A DNA stretch of 64,000 bases. Source: GCA-2733415 sp049609325. Lineage in GTDB: Bacteria; Bacteroidota; Bacteroidia; Flavobacteriales; Flavobacteriaceae. The DNA is taken from assembly GCA_049609325.1 (NCBI GenBank), contig JBMYYK010000004.1, positions 1-64,000 on the forward strand. The letters are read 5' to 3'. The notes beneath the pieces are model-generated. The model made no database searches. It was not told where the DNA came from and was given only the letters and a program-made list of their open reading frames with translations. Shown one piece after another: positions 52,201-61,819 of this stretch. The position numbers and the translations under genes are program-made. The first letter of the stretch is position 1; the number at the start of each line of letters is the position of its first letter.

Positions 52201-53431
52201 ATATTTTAACGTATATGGTTTCATTACCAGCACTCGTGTAGTTAGTAATGTTACTACCAGTTATTGGATTGTTAGGTATATCTGTTTGGGTAGCAAAATA
52301 ATGGATGTCATAAATAGTATCATCAACCCCAATAATAGTTTCGTTATTAGTACTTAAATCATAAGAAAATGCACCAGAGCCATCATCACAGGCTTGAATA
52401 TCATTTGGTGCTGAAGTGCTTAATTCCGTAATGATAATTGTATCTGTAAGTACACAGCCATTTTTTGTAGCCGTAACAACATATGTACCTGGAGCAGTTG
52501 CAGTAATGGTATTACTCGTTTCGGGTTGCGGTATACCATCTAATGTCCATTCATGATTGAATTCTGTGTCATCTAAATTTGTTGAGATGTCTGTACTGTT
52601 CCCCGAGCACATAGTGATGTCATCACCTAAATTTAAAGGAGTGATAAAGTTTCCAGCGTCTATAAATACTGCAGAATCGTAGTCAGGATTTCCATAATCA
52701 CCAATTACAAGTCTGATGTGGTAAGGTCTATCTGGTATTAACGTAGATGAGGCACTAAGTACGGTGGTATGCCCTCGCATATTTAATGTTGATGCTGCTG
52801 GAGCGTTTACATTATAAGTTGAAAACAGTTCTGGATTTTCAGAAGTACAGCTGGCATTGTAGGTGTTATCTCGTATGGTGAGTACACTTACTGGAGTGGT
52901 TGATGCTGGTAAAACTGCTAAATTGGTTGTGGTGCCAGTAACGGTATCTGTAAGTAAAAATGCAAAAACATCGCTAAACCCACATTGGTATTGCCCATAT
53001 TCATTTGATGCAAAAATGAAATTAAAACTAAAATCGCTTGATATTGGGGTGAAATCAAATTCTAGGAAAGCTGTATCTGTAATTGGTAAACTTTGTCCAG
53101 TATCATTACTAATAGTTTGTAAATCGGGATCAGAGTTTGTGTTATCCTGGCTACTTAAGTTTGTGTTTGTGTATATACCTTGTGTGTCAATAGCATTACC
53201 AGTTCTGATAATTATACCTTCACTTATAGGAAACGTCGAACCGTTTTGATTAAAATAGGCAACGGATTGACTTGAGGAATACGTTACATTTGTTGGGTCT
53301 ATACAAGAGCCGTTTAATAATAATTCTGCTAATTCTGTAGCAGAATAACTGCTGTCATCTACCGTAATACTTTGTGCAAAAGCAATACTAGATGTCATAA
53401 GTAGGATAAAACAGGTAATTTTTTTAATCAT
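49208..53431 (-). CDS. Giant T9SS type B secreted protein with choice-of-anchor L domain
   Basis: The 1407-residue protein has a signal peptide (IKKITCFILLMTSSIAFAQS). A choice-of-anchor L domain (about 30-265) holds FASNEYGQYQCGFSDVFAFL. Then come about a dozen repeats of 70-90 residues, each with a form of C-x-x-YTLPPL-x-x-G-x-Y and IYIY or IYVY, and a type B sorting domain at the C-terminus (FFTPNNDGVNDTWNIF, IFDRYGKFITQ, GWDGTYN, YWFTV). The protein is exported by the type IX system and held at the surface. Repeats and many Cys/Thr suggest an adhesin. The M1-like gene is its only downstream neighbour. Confidence 0.9.
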   Translation of the reverse strand: MIKKITCFILLMTSSIAFAQSITVDDSSYSATELAELLLNGSCIDPTNVTYSSSQSVAYFNQNGSTFPISEGIIIRTGNAIDTQGIYTNTNLSSQDNTNSDPDLQTISNDTGQSLPITDTAFLEFDFTPISSDFSFNFIFASNEYGQYQCGFSDVFAFLLTDTVTGTTTNLAVLPASTTPVSVLTIRDNTYNASCTSENPELFSTYNVNAPAASTLNMRGHTTVLSASSTLIPDRPYHIRLVIGDYGNPDYDSAVFIDAGNFITPLNLGDDITMCSGNSTDISTNLDDTEFNHEWTLDGIPQPETSNTITATAPGTYVVTATKNGCVLTDTIIITELSTSAPNDIQACDDGSGAFSYDLSTNNETIIGVDDTIYDIHYFATQTDIPNNPITGSNITNYTSAGNETIYVKIYNTQTDTYCDTELSFDLTVTQSINATTPNDVQLCNTSDPVDTNLADVNAEILGALNPLDYTILYYDTQNDAQNGTNPIGPNISVALANSPQTVWAVIQSNSNPSCFDMVSFDVIINPLPPVATLGPILECSEYTLPPIPDVDGDGIPDGEYYDAPDGPNGTGNMYNDGDIITDGGTFYIYNGPDANGCFNESSFTITFIDEYTLQQYYCEQFFVPNWPPGDFYTETDGPNGIGTLIPTSTVFTSADMPLTVHYYAETTDPDTGVTSVCRNEAFDITIYDNPPVDDLEDVTTCVSYTLEPLTDGNYYSASGGGGTAYNSGDTIMSSGTFYIYNTETHNAGTPDEITCSNESSFEITIINAPANVDACDSYTLPPLENGGYFDSPSGGGNAIPVGTVYNYDSASPTNNIYDIYVYTETTPTVPPTANCTDNYRFTLTLYPTPEVDELGGDNNFILRCIDDPYQLPALTNGNYFDAPGGPTMANQVPVGTVINTVGLHTYYIYNEVNNCPAESSFTIEIRDLPLIDNFTDVYTCTPYELPTLSNGTYHTESGGNGDVISAGTIIDVTQTIYIYNIWNDFNTCANETVFTVYMEGTDVGDFEDINACDTYTLPPLTVGSYYRQPNGVDEILPADYTFTTATPGNPHTIYVYHENGDRILCTDEDSFTVTISETPTLPSFQNQVVCGEYTLPVLDNSSYDVNYYSEPGGVGLITESTLTSPGNHTIYVYATAFGNTECYDETSFNLTIHPLLELQIDGGIICVDPETNDTLQTVLLESNLDPTVYTVDWYLGNNLMHTGPNYEASAAGTYTVTTTLNNPVIPPQPGDCNFESTEVEVIASSAAIANYTVTEDFVDNAIITVNVTGGLGQYHYQLDDGPIQSSNVFNNVTSGDHIITIIDVFGGCNVLILEVTVIKYPKFFTPNNDGVNDTWNIFDLDNQPEAIVKIFDRYGKFITQISPSGRGWDGTYNSRNLFASDYWFTVIYKGRNDEDKEFKAHFSLKR

Positions 53432-53462
53432 AAACTGGGGTGTTAGATGATTAAATTACATA

Positions 53463-53518
53463 AAAAACAAGTAATAATTTATATTTTATGTTAAAAAGTT
53501 GTGATATTACTTGTTTTT
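53463..53518 (-). terminator. Inverted repeat downstream of the LOG-family gene
   Basis: A perfect 14-bp inverted repeat (53463-53476 with 53505-53518) encloses 28 bases and, on the minus strand, ends in a T-run. It could terminate transcription from the gene at 53582. The long loop is unusual for a terminator, so an operator for the next gene is an alternative. Confidence 0.5.
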
Positions 53519-53581
53519 GATGTGAAGATGAATAAATATAGAAAATGTGTGAGAATGCAATTTCTATATTAAAATGAACGT

Positions 53582-54271
53582 CTAGAAGTTCGGACTTAAC
53601 GCATATTTTCTATAGAAGTTATCAAGGATATCAATCACTTCTTCCTCAGTATCAACTATATCAATTAAATCCAGGTCTTCCGGACTAACTGTTTTGTGTT
53701 CATTAACCATAACGTTTTTCACCCAATCCATTAATCCAGTCCAGTATTCTGTACCGACTAAAATGATAGGAAATTTTTCAATTTTTTTAGTTTGGATTAA
53801 TGTGATGGCTTCAAATAATTCATCTAAAGTTCCGAAACCTCCTGGCATAACTACAAATCCTTGTGAGTATTTTACAAACATTACTTTTCTTACAAAAAAG
53901 TAATCATGATCTATACATTTGTCAGAATCTATATACGGATTATCATGTTGTTCAAAAGGCAATTCTATATTTAATCCTACAGAAGTTCCACCACCAAGGT
54001 GAGCTCCTTTGTTTCCTGCTTCCATAATACCTGGGCCACCACCAGTAATTACACCATAACCATGTTCTACAATAGTATTGGCTACTTTTACGGCAAGCTC
54101 ATAATATTTATCTCCTGGTTGTGTTCTAGCTGATCCAAAAATAGACACGCAAGGTCCTATTTTACTCATTTTTTCGAATCCGTTTACGAATTCGCTCATA
54201 ATTTTAAAAATGGCCCATGAGTCGTTTGTTCTCACTTCATTCCATGTTCTGTTCAATCTCAATTTTCCCAT
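53582..54271 (-). CDS. TIGR00730 (LOG) family Rossmann-fold protein
   Basis: The 229-residue protein belongs to the LOG family, known for phosphoribohydrolase activity on nucleoside monophosphates (cytokinin activation in plants and some bacteria). The motifs GGGPGIMEAGNKGA and PGGFGTLDELFEA form the nucleotide pocket. The N-terminus VSIFGSARTQPGD is the usual Rossmann start. The natural substrate in bacteria is likely a nucleotide, perhaps AMP. It stands alone downstream of uvrA with a possible -7 element (CAAAAATA at plus 54309-54316). Confidence 0.85.
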   Translation of the reverse strand: MGKLRLNRTWNEVRTNDSWAIFKIMSEFVNGFEKMSKIGPCVSIFGSARTQPGDKYYELAVKVANTIVEHGYGVITGGGPGIMEAGNKGAHLGGGTSVGLNIELPFEQHDNPYIDSDKCIDHDYFFVRKVMFVKYSQGFVVMPGGFGTLDELFEAITLIQTKKIEKFPIILVGTEYWTGLMDWVKNVMVNEHKTVSPEDLDLIDIVDTEEEVIDILDNFYRKYALSPNF

Positions 54272-54355
54272 ATTAAATAGTTTACTGATTATTAATTTTC
54301 AAACCTATCAAAAATACTATTTTTTATGACTTATGCTAGTTTTTAAGGTGAAAAG

Positions 54356-57187
54356 CTACTGTAATACTTTCTTTAAGTACTGTGCTGTATGGCTATTTTT
54401 TATTTTGACGATTTGTTCTGGGGTGCCTTTTGCTAATATGGTTCCACCATTTTTTCCGCCTTCAGGACCTACATCAATAATATGATCGGCAAGTTTTACC
54501 ACATCTAAATTGTGTTCAATTATAAGAACAGAATTTCCTTTGTCTACTAATTTGTTAATCACATTCATAAGTACCCTAATGTCTTCAAAATGTAGTCCGG
54601 TTGTGGGCTCGTCTAATATATAAAAGGTTTTACCGGTATCTCTTTTTGATAATTCGGTAGCCAACTTTACACGTTGTGCCTCACCACCAGAAAGCGTCGT
54701 ACTTTGTTGCCCCAATGTAATATACCCTAAACCAACATCTTTAATGGTTTTTAATTTTCTATAGATTTTTGGGATATTTTCAAAGAAGTCAACAGCCTCA
54801 TTAATGGTCATATTTAACACATCAGAAATGGTTTTACCTTTATACCTAATTTCCAACGTTTCTCTGTTAAAACGTTTGCCTTGACAAGTTTCACATTCAA
54901 CATACACATCTGGTAAAAAGTTCATTTCAATAACTCGTAAACCGCCACCTTGGCAAGTTTCACAGCGTCCTCCTTTAACGTTAAAACTGAATCGACCAGG
55001 TTTATATCCTCTAATTGTAGCCTCGTTAGTTTTAGCAAACAAGCTTCGTATTTCACTAAATACGCCCGTGTATGTTGCAGGGTTTGAGCGTGGTGTTCGC
55101 CCTATTGGACTTTGGTTGATGTCAATAACCTTGTCAATATGCTCTAAGCCTTTAATGGTTTTATAAGGCATAGGTTGTTTTACAGCATTAAAAAAATGTG
55201 CGTTTAAAATAGGGTAGAGTGTTTCGTTGATAAGTGTCGATTTCCCACTACCAGAAACTCCCGTGACGCAAGTAAGTTTACCGAGAGGAATATCTATAGT
55301 TACATTTTTTAAATTATTACCTGTGGCTCCAGTTAATGTTAGTGTTTTACCATTACCTTTTCTACGAGTTTTAGGTATTGTAATTTCTTTTGTGCCATTG
55401 AGGTATTCAGCAGTAAGTGTTGAATTATTCAATAATTCTTTAGGAGTACTTTCAGAGATGATTTCCCCACCATGTTTACCGGCATGTGGACCAATATCAA
55501 TGACATAATCAGCTTGTTCAATCATGTCTTTGTCATGTTCTACAACTAAAACTGAATTTCCAATATCTCTTAGTTGCGTTAAAGAATGGATGAGTTTCGC
55601 ATTATCTCGTTGGTGTAAACCAATACTCGGTTCGTCTAAAATATATAATACACCAACCAATTGCGAGCCGATTTGAGTTGCTAAACGTATACGTTGTGCT
55701 TCACCTCCAGATAAGGTTTTTGAACTTCGGTTTAAAGACAAGTAATCCAGTCCTACATCTAATAAAAATTGCAAACGTTCTTTGATTTCTTTAACAACTT
55801 CTGCACCAATTTGTTTCTGTTTGTCAGATAAATGTTCTTCTAATTCATTCATCCAATTGGCTAAATCAACAATATCTAGATGTGCTAATTCAGCAATGTT
55901 TTTATCATTTATTTTAAAGTATAACGATTCTTTTTTTAAACGAGATCCATGACAGGTAGAACAAAAGTTATTGTCCATATATTCTTTTGCCCATCGTTTT
56001 ATTGAAGATGATGAACTGTCATGATACTGACTATTTATAAAGGAGACGATACCTTCAAAATCGATTTTATAATTTCTAGTTACACCTAAGTTTTTAGATT
56101 CAACAGAAAATTGTTCATTACCGCCATGAAGGATAATGTGTAAAGCGTCTTTAGGGATTTTTTTTATAGGGTCGGTCAGCTTGAAATTATAACGTTCAGC
56201 AATGGTTTGTAGCTGTTTAAACATCCATGAATTCTTATACTCACCTAAAGGCGCAATACCACCTTTTTGTATAGAAACTGATGGGTCTGGAATAATTTTA
56301 TCAACATTAACTTCATACAAATGTCCAATACCGTTACAGCTGCTACAAGCGCCTTTTGGTGAGTTGAATGAAAATGAATTTGGCTCAGGATTTGGATAGG
56401 ACACACCAGAAACAGGGCACATTAAATCTCTAGAAAAGTATCTGGTATCTGTAGTACCGTGTTCAATAATTACTAATATATTATCACCATGGTACATGGC
56501 TGTTTTTATGGTTTCGGTAAGGCGTTTATCGTTATCAACACCTTCAGAAATTTTTAAACGATCAATGACAATTTCAATATCATGAGTTTTGTACCGATCG
56601 AGTTTCATGCCTTTAGTGATGTCAACAATATCTCCGTCAACTCTAACCTTTGTAAAACCTTGTTTGGCAATGGTTTCAAAAAGTTCTCTATAATGTCCTT
56701 TTCTCGATTTAATTACTGGCGCTAAAACAACAATTTTTTTATCTAAATAATCTGTATTGATTAACTCTTTAATTTGCTCATCAGAATAACTCACCATTTT
56801 TTCATCAGTGACGTAGCTATAAGCATCTGCAGCTCGAGCAAATAATAGTCTTAAAAAGTCATAGATTTCTGTGATGGTTCCAACGGTTGAACGTGGGTTT
56901 TTGTTTGTTGTTTTTTGTTCAATTGCAATAACTGGCGACAAGCCATCAATTTTATCGACATCTGGGCGTTCTAATCCTCCTAGAAATTGACGGGCATAAG
57001 CAGAAAATGTTTCAATATATCGACGTTGTCCTTCTGCATATATGGTATCAAATGCCAAAGATGATTTTCCAGAGCCAGATAACCCCGTAATTACGACCAA
57101 TTGCTCACGCGGAATTTTAATGTCGATGTTTTTAAGGTTATGAGCTCTTGCGCCTTGTACCTCTATATATTCTTGATGTTTTGCCAT
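54356..57187 (-). CDS. uvrA: Excinuclease ABC subunit A
   Basis: UvrA finds bulky DNA lesions in nucleotide-excision repair. The 943 residues carry two ABC ATPase units: Walker A GLSGSGKSSLAF near residue 33 and GVSGSGKSTLINE near 645, with signature LSGGEAQRIRLA and LSGGEAQRVKLA. The C-terminal zinc finger is complete (CETCQGGG and CETCQGKR). In the first zinc site the leading pair reads CPVSG, so the second Cys of that pair is absent; I recall this as usual in Bacteroidota. A -7 element (minus strand TAACTTTG, plus 57219-57226) lies 31 bases upstream. Confidence 0.95.
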   Translation of the reverse strand: MAKHQEYIEVQGARAHNLKNIDIKIPREQLVVITGLSGSGKSSLAFDTIYAEGQRRYIETFSAYARQFLGGLERPDVDKIDGLSPVIAIEQKTTNKNPRSTVGTITEIYDFLRLLFARAADAYSYVTDEKMVSYSDEQIKELINTDYLDKKIVVLAPVIKSRKGHYRELFETIAKQGFTKVRVDGDIVDITKGMKLDRYKTHDIEIVIDRLKISEGVDNDKRLTETIKTAMYHGDNILVIIEHGTTDTRYFSRDLMCPVSGVSYPNPEPNSFSFNSPKGACSSCNGIGHLYEVNVDKIIPDPSVSIQKGGIAPLGEYKNSWMFKQLQTIAERYNFKLTDPIKKIPKDALHIILHGGNEQFSVESKNLGVTRNYKIDFEGIVSFINSQYHDSSSSSIKRWAKEYMDNNFCSTCHGSRLKKESLYFKINDKNIAELAHLDIVDLANWMNELEEHLSDKQKQIGAEVVKEIKERLQFLLDVGLDYLSLNRSSKTLSGGEAQRIRLATQIGSQLVGVLYILDEPSIGLHQRDNAKLIHSLTQLRDIGNSVLVVEHDKDMIEQADYVIDIGPHAGKHGGEIISESTPKELLNNSTLTAEYLNGTKEITIPKTRRKGNGKTLTLTGATGNNLKNVTIDIPLGKLTCVTGVSGSGKSTLINETLYPILNAHFFNAVKQPMPYKTIKGLEHIDKVIDINQSPIGRTPRSNPATYTGVFSEIRSLFAKTNEATIRGYKPGRFSFNVKGGRCETCQGGGLRVIEMNFLPDVYVECETCQGKRFNRETLEIRYKGKTISDVLNMTINEAVDFFENIPKIYRKLKTIKDVGLGYITLGQQSTTLSGGEAQRVKLATELSKRDTGKTFYILDEPTTGLHFEDIRVLMNVINKLVDKGNSVLIIEHNLDVVKLADHIIDVGPEGGKNGGTILAKGTPEQIVKIKNSHTAQYLKKVLQ

Positions 57188-57256
57188 AATGCAAATTCCT
57201 GTCAGTTTTTTAAGATTGCAAAGTTACTAATTTCAAAATGGAGTAGTGCTAATAGT

Positions 57257-58153
57257 TTATACCAATTGCTTTATTGCATTTGCAAGTAGCTTGGCTGCAT
57301 TCGGTTCATTTCTGAACCACAATTCAGGTTCTATAAGCTCTATTTCAGAAATAGCTAGTTGATTAGTATTGTCAATAATGGCATCAACACGAGCATACAT
57401 TGGTTGCTCAACACATGCTTTTACTGCATTTTCTGCAAACTCAATCTGTTCTGTTGTAGCGACATGGTTATGAACTGTACCGCCGAAATCATCTTGCACT
57501 CTAAAATCACCAGGTTTGGCAATTTTTAATACCGCATGAGAATATGTGCCATTTATGATGATAAATGAATATTCTCCTTGGGTGATTATGTTGTTTTGAA
57601 ACGGTTGCAGCATCATAGCTTCTTCAGCAATAAGTTTCTGGAAAATAGCTTCGTGTTGATCCAAGTTAGAAGGTTCTAATTTATAAGTATGTCTTGCTGC
57701 CCCAGAAATACAAGGTTTTAATACAGTTGTTGTCCAACCTAGTTTTTGATGCTGTTCGGCTAAAGTTGTATTAGTGCCTTGTTCTATAAAATGAGTTTCA
57801 CAAATATGTATTCCTCTCGCTTTTAAGTCAGATAAATAGTGCTTGTCAATGTTCCAATTGATAATATTAGCGGAATTTAATAAGGTTGTTTTCTTACTGA
57901 CATCCTTTAACCAATCACTAAACTCATTATAACGATCAAAATAATCCCAAGTGGTTCTAAATAAAATATACTTTGTTGAGCTCCAGTCAAATTTTGGGTC
58001 GCTCCAACTTTTTCGTATGGCTTGTAGTCCTGCTTGTTCTAAGGCCGTTAAAATTAATTGATCTTCTAATAGTACATTTTTGTTGTATGCGTTTATTTCG
58101 GTAGGGTTTACATACCTGTCTTCGGTTAAAATCACTACATCTATAGGAGTCAT
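57257..58153 (-). CDS. ATP-grasp domain protein
   Basis: The 298-residue protein has the RimK-like ATP-grasp layout. A Rossmann-like N-terminus holds VVILTEDRY and FRTTWDYFDR. The central part contains TTVLKPCISGAARHTYKL and QPFQNNIITQGEYSFIIING. A metal-binding end has YARVDAIIDNTNQLAISEIELIEPELWF with the Asp and Glu-x-Glu expected for ATP/Mg. These enzymes join a carboxyl group to an amine or thiol; the substrate is unknown. It is divergent from the acyl-CoA mutase gene. Confidence 0.8.
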   Translation of the reverse strand: MTPIDVVILTEDRYVNPTEINAYNKNVLLEDQLILTALEQAGLQAIRKSWSDPKFDWSSTKYILFRTTWDYFDRYNEFSDWLKDVSKKTTLLNSANIINWNIDKHYLSDLKARGIHICETHFIEQGTNTTLAEQHQKLGWTTTVLKPCISGAARHTYKLEPSNLDQHEAIFQKLIAEEAMMLQPFQNNIITQGEYSFIIINGTYSHAVLKIAKPGDFRVQDDFGGTVHNHVATTEQIEFAENAVKACVEQPMYARVDAIIDNTNQLAISEIELIEPELWFRNEPNAAKLLANAIKQLV

Positions 58154-58287
58154 AATTACATGTTTTGAGAGATGTAAAGATAAAAATTAGACGCAATTTT
58201 TAGAGCAGATTAGATACTTGTTAATTCCACTTGATGTTTTTTAAGTTTTCCGTAAATTGCAGCACCAAAATAGATAATAATTTACAG

Positions 58288-61200
58288 ATGATACAAGCAA
58301 CACCATATAAGCCTAAACATAAAATACGTATTGTAACTGCCGCCGCATTATTTGATGGGCATGACGCAGCTATAAATATTATGCGTAGAATTATTCAAAC
58401 AACAGGAGTTGAAGTTATTCATTTAGGTCATGATAGAAGTGTAGATGAGGTAGTAAATTGTGCCATTCAAGAAGATGCCAATGCTATTGCCATAACATCT
58501 TATCAAGGAGGACATAATGAGTACTTTAAGTACATGTACGATTTACTTAAAGAACGTGGTGCAGGACATATAAAAATCTTCGGTGGTGGAGGTGGTGTAA
58601 TTTTACCTTCTGAAATTAAAGAGTTGATGGATTATGGGATTACTCGTATCTACTCTCCTGACGATGGACGAGAGCTTGGTTTGCAAGGTATGATTAATGA
58701 TCTGGTTGAGCAATCTGATTATGCTATTGGAGAAAATTTAAATGGTGAGGTATCACGATTAGCCGATAAAGATGTTGGAGCTATTGCACGAGTAATTTCT
58801 TCTGCTGAAAATTTCCCAGAAATAGCTAAGGATACTTTAGCTCAAATTCATGAACAAAATAAAAACTGTAAGACCCCAGTTTTAGGAATTACAGGAACCG
58901 GAGGTGCTGGGAAATCATCTTTAGTAGATGAGTTGGTACGTCGTTTTTTAATTGACTTTCCAGAAAAAACTATAGGACTGATTTCTGTAGACCCTTCTAA
59001 ACGTAAAACGGGAGGAGCGTTATTGGGTGACCGTATTCGTATGAATGCCATAAACAACAAGCGTGTGTATATGCGTTCGTTAGCTACGCGTCAGTCAAAC
59101 TTAGCCTTATCTAAATACGTTAATGAAGCGGTAGAGGTGTTAAAAGCCGCAAAATTTGACTTAATTATTTTAGAAACTTCTGGTATTGGGCAATCTGATA
59201 CAGAAATTATTGAGCATTCAGATACTTCACTGTATGTAATGACACCAGAATTTGGTGCTGCTACACAGTTAGAGAAAATTGACATGTTAGATTTTGCCGA
59301 TTTAGTAGCCATTAACAAATTTGATAAACGTGGTGCTTTAGACGCATTAAGAGATGTTAAAAAACAATATATGCGTAACAATAACTTATGGGATACGCAT
59401 ATGGATGATATGCCTGTGTTTGGTACTATAGCATCACAGTTTAATGATCCAGGAATGAACTCGTTATACAAATCTATCATGGATAAATTGGTAGAGAAGT
59501 CTGATGCCGATTTAAAATCATCTTTTGAGATTACAAAAGAAATGTCAGAGAAAATATTTGTGATTCCACCAAGTAGAGTTCGTTATTTATCTGAGATTGC
59601 TGAGAATAATAGAAACTATGACACTAAGGCTTCAGTACAAAAAGACGTTGCTCAGAAGTTATATGGTATTTATAAAACCATAGAAACCGTTGTAAATGGC
59701 AAGGTGACATTAGACAAATCAGGAATTAACAGCGATTCAATCACTGAAGTCTCTGAAGAAAATAAAGACTTTTTGCGTTTGTTAGTTGCTCACTTTGATC
59801 GCGTAAAAATGGACTTAGATCCGTACAACTGGGAAGTTATTACTGGTTGGGATGACAAAGTAAATAAGTATAAGCAGCCTGTTTATTCGTTTAAAGTTCG
59901 TGATAAAGAAATTAAAATTCAAACGCATAGTGAATCGTTATCTCATACGCAAATTGCTAAAGTTGCTTTACCAAAATATACAGCTTGGGGAGATGTGTTA
60001 GGATGGTGTTTACAGGAAAATGTGCCAGGAGAGTTCCCATATGCTTCAGGATTATATCCGTTTAAACGTACTGGAGAAGACCCTTCTCGTATGTTTGCCG
60101 GTGAAGGTGGGCCAGAGCGTACCAACAAGCGTTTTCATTATGTAAGTGCAGGTATGCCAGCAGCGCGTTTATCTACAGCGTTTGACTCTGTAACATTATA
60201 CGGTAATGATCCAGGAGTAAGACCTGATATTTACGGTAAAATAGGAAATGCAGGGGTGTCAATTTGTTGTTTAGATGATGCTAAAAAATTATACTCAGGG
60301 TTTGATTTGGCTGACCCGATGACTTCAGTTTCTATGACGATTAATGGGCCAGCACCAATGCTGTTAGGATTCTTTATGAATGCGGCAATTGATCAGCAAT
60401 GTGAAAAATATATCAAGGCTAATGGCTTAGAAGATGAGGTTACTGCAAAAATAGAAGCGATATATAAAGCAAAAGGTGTGAAACGTCCACAATATCAAGG
60501 TGAATTACCAGAAGGGAATAACGGATTAGGGTTGTTCTTATTAGGGGTTACTGGTGATATGGTCTTGCCTACTGAAGTATATCAAGAGATTAAAACAAGC
60601 ACATTAAGTGCAGTTCGTGGTACGGTTCAAGCAGATATTTTAAAAGAAGATCAGGCACAAAACACTTGTATTTTCTCTACTGAATTTGCGTTGCGATTAA
60701 TGGGAGATGTACAAGAGTATTTTATTGAAAAGAATGTACGTAACTTCTATTCGGTGTCTATCTCTGGTTATCACATTGCAGAAGCAGGCGCAAATCCTGT
60801 AACGCAGTTGGCCTTAACTTTAGCGAACGGATTTACTTATGTAGAATACTATTTAAGTAGAGGGATGGATATTAATAAGTTTGGACCAAACTTATCATTC
60901 TTTTTCTCTAACGGTATCGACCCAGAATATGCAGTAATAGGTAGAGTTGCTCGTAAAATTTGGGCAAAAGCACTTAAGTATAAGTATGGTGCTAATTCTA
61001 GAGCTCAAATGTTAAAGTATCATATTCAAACGTCAGGACGTTCATTACATGCTCAAGAGATTGATTTTAATGATATCCGTACAACTTTACAAGCATTGTA
61101 TGCAATATATGACAACTGTAACTCCTTGCATACCAATGCCTATGATGAGGCGATAACTACACCTACAGAGGCATCTGTGCGTAGAGCTATGGCTATTCAG

Positions 61201-61710
61201 TTAATCATTAATAAAGAATTAGGATTAACTAAAAACGAAAATCCAATTCAAGGGTCATTCATTATTGAAGAGTTAACCGATCTTGTTGAAGAAGCAGTAT
61301 TGTCTGAGTTCGATAGAATTACTGAACGTGGAGGTGTATTAGGAGCAATGGAAACAATGTATCAACGTTCAAAAATTCAAGAAGAAAGTTTGTATTATGA
61401 AACGTTAAAGCATAATGGTGATTTCCCAATTATTGGAGTAAATACTTTCTTAAGTAAAGATGGTTCACCAACTGTTACTCCAGATGAGGTAATTCGTGCA
61501 ACAGAAGAAGAGAAGCAATATCAAATAGATATGTTAGCTGATTTACATAAAATGCACGATACTTCGGCAATGTTAAAAGACTTACAAAGAGCCGCGATTA
61601 ATAATGAAAACATCTTTGATAAATTAATGGATGTGTGTAAAGTAGCGTCTTTAGGAGCAATTACAGAATCATTATTTGAAGTAGGAGGCCAATACAGAAG
61701 AAATATGTAG
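58288..61710 (+). CDS. icmF: Fused B12-dependent acyl-CoA mutase (IcmF type)
   Basis: From the ATG at 58288 the protein has 1140 residues. Domains in order are a B12-binding domain (IVTAAALFDGHDAAINIMRR, then HLGHDR), a MeaB-like GTPase chaperone with P-loop GITGTGGAGKSSLVDEL at about residue 202, and the mutase alpha domain in the second half (LPKYTAWGDVLGWC, YGKIGNAGVSICCLDD, AEAGANPVTQLALTLANG). This order is that of isobutyryl-CoA mutase fused, which interconverts isobutyryl- and butyryl-CoA or pivalyl/isovaleryl-CoA. A longer start at 58231 would add 19 residues without family likeness. A terminator follows at 61733. Confidence 0.9.
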   Translation: MIQATPYKPKHKIRIVTAAALFDGHDAAINIMRRIIQTTGVEVIHLGHDRSVDEVVNCAIQEDANAIAITSYQGGHNEYFKYMYDLLKERGAGHIKIFGGGGGVILPSEIKELMDYGITRIYSPDDGRELGLQGMINDLVEQSDYAIGENLNGEVSRLADKDVGAIARVISSAENFPEIAKDTLAQIHEQNKNCKTPVLGITGTGGAGKSSLVDELVRRFLIDFPEKTIGLISVDPSKRKTGGALLGDRIRMNAINNKRVYMRSLATRQSNLALSKYVNEAVEVLKAAKFDLIILETSGIGQSDTEIIEHSDTSLYVMTPEFGAATQLEKIDMLDFADLVAINKFDKRGALDALRDVKKQYMRNNNLWDTHMDDMPVFGTIASQFNDPGMNSLYKSIMDKLVEKSDADLKSSFEITKEMSEKIFVIPPSRVRYLSEIAENNRNYDTKASVQKDVAQKLYGIYKTIETVVNGKVTLDKSGINSDSITEVSEENKDFLRLLVAHFDRVKMDLDPYNWEVITGWDDKVNKYKQPVYSFKVRDKEIKIQTHSESLSHTQIAKVALPKYTAWGDVLGWCLQENVPGEFPYASGLYPFKRTGEDPSRMFAGEGGPERTNKRFHYVSAGMPAARLSTAFDSVTLYGNDPGVRPDIYGKIGNAGVSICCLDDAKKLYSGFDLADPMTSVSMTINGPAPMLLGFFMNAAIDQQCEKYIKANGLEDEVTAKIEAIYKAKGVKRPQYQGELPEGNNGLGLFLLGVTGDMVLPTEVYQEIKTSTLSAVRGTVQADILKEDQAQNTCIFSTEFALRLMGDVQEYFIEKNVRNFYSVSISGYHIAEAGANPVTQLALTLANGFTYVEYYLSRGMDINKFGPNLSFFFSNGIDPEYAVIGRVARKIWAKALKYKYGANSRAQMLKYHIQTSGRSLHAQEIDFNDIRTTLQALYAIYDNCNSLHTNAYDEAITTPTEASVRRAMAIQLIINKELGLTKNENPIQGSFIIEELTDLVEEAVLSEFDRITERGGVLGAMETMYQRSKIQEESLYYETLKHNGDFPIIGVNTFLSKDGSPTVTPDEVIRATEEEKQYQIDMLADLHKMHDTSAMLKDLQRAAINNENIFDKLMDVCKVASLGAITESLFEVGGQYRRNM

Positions 61711-61732
61711 GCAACTGTCTTCACTATAATTT

Positions 61733-61769
61733 AACCCAGACTGTATGATATAGCCTGGGTTTCTTTTTT
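61733..61769 (+). terminator. Terminator of the acyl-CoA mutase gene
   Basis: A 10-bp stem with one mismatch (61733-61742 with 61752-61761) is followed by a C and a run of six T residues. Confidence 0.75.
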
Positions 61770-61819
61770 GTAGCCCTGAAAAAATAATGTAAATTAGACT
61801 TTTACTTAATAATTAGCAC

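Noticed and set aside
49208..53431. Repeats in the giant gene as a CRISPR array
   Set aside because: The repeats are coding, of 70-90 residues and not identical, without the short fixed repeat and spacer pattern of CRISPR.
54356..57187. Missing second Cys in the first zinc site of UvrA as a sign of damage
   Set aside because: The rest of the gene is intact and I recall the same CPxxG form in other Bacteroidota, so it is probably normal.
57987..58196. Open frame overlapping the ATP-grasp gene start
   Set aside because: It lies on the same strand in another frame inside a well-supported gene and has biased composition.
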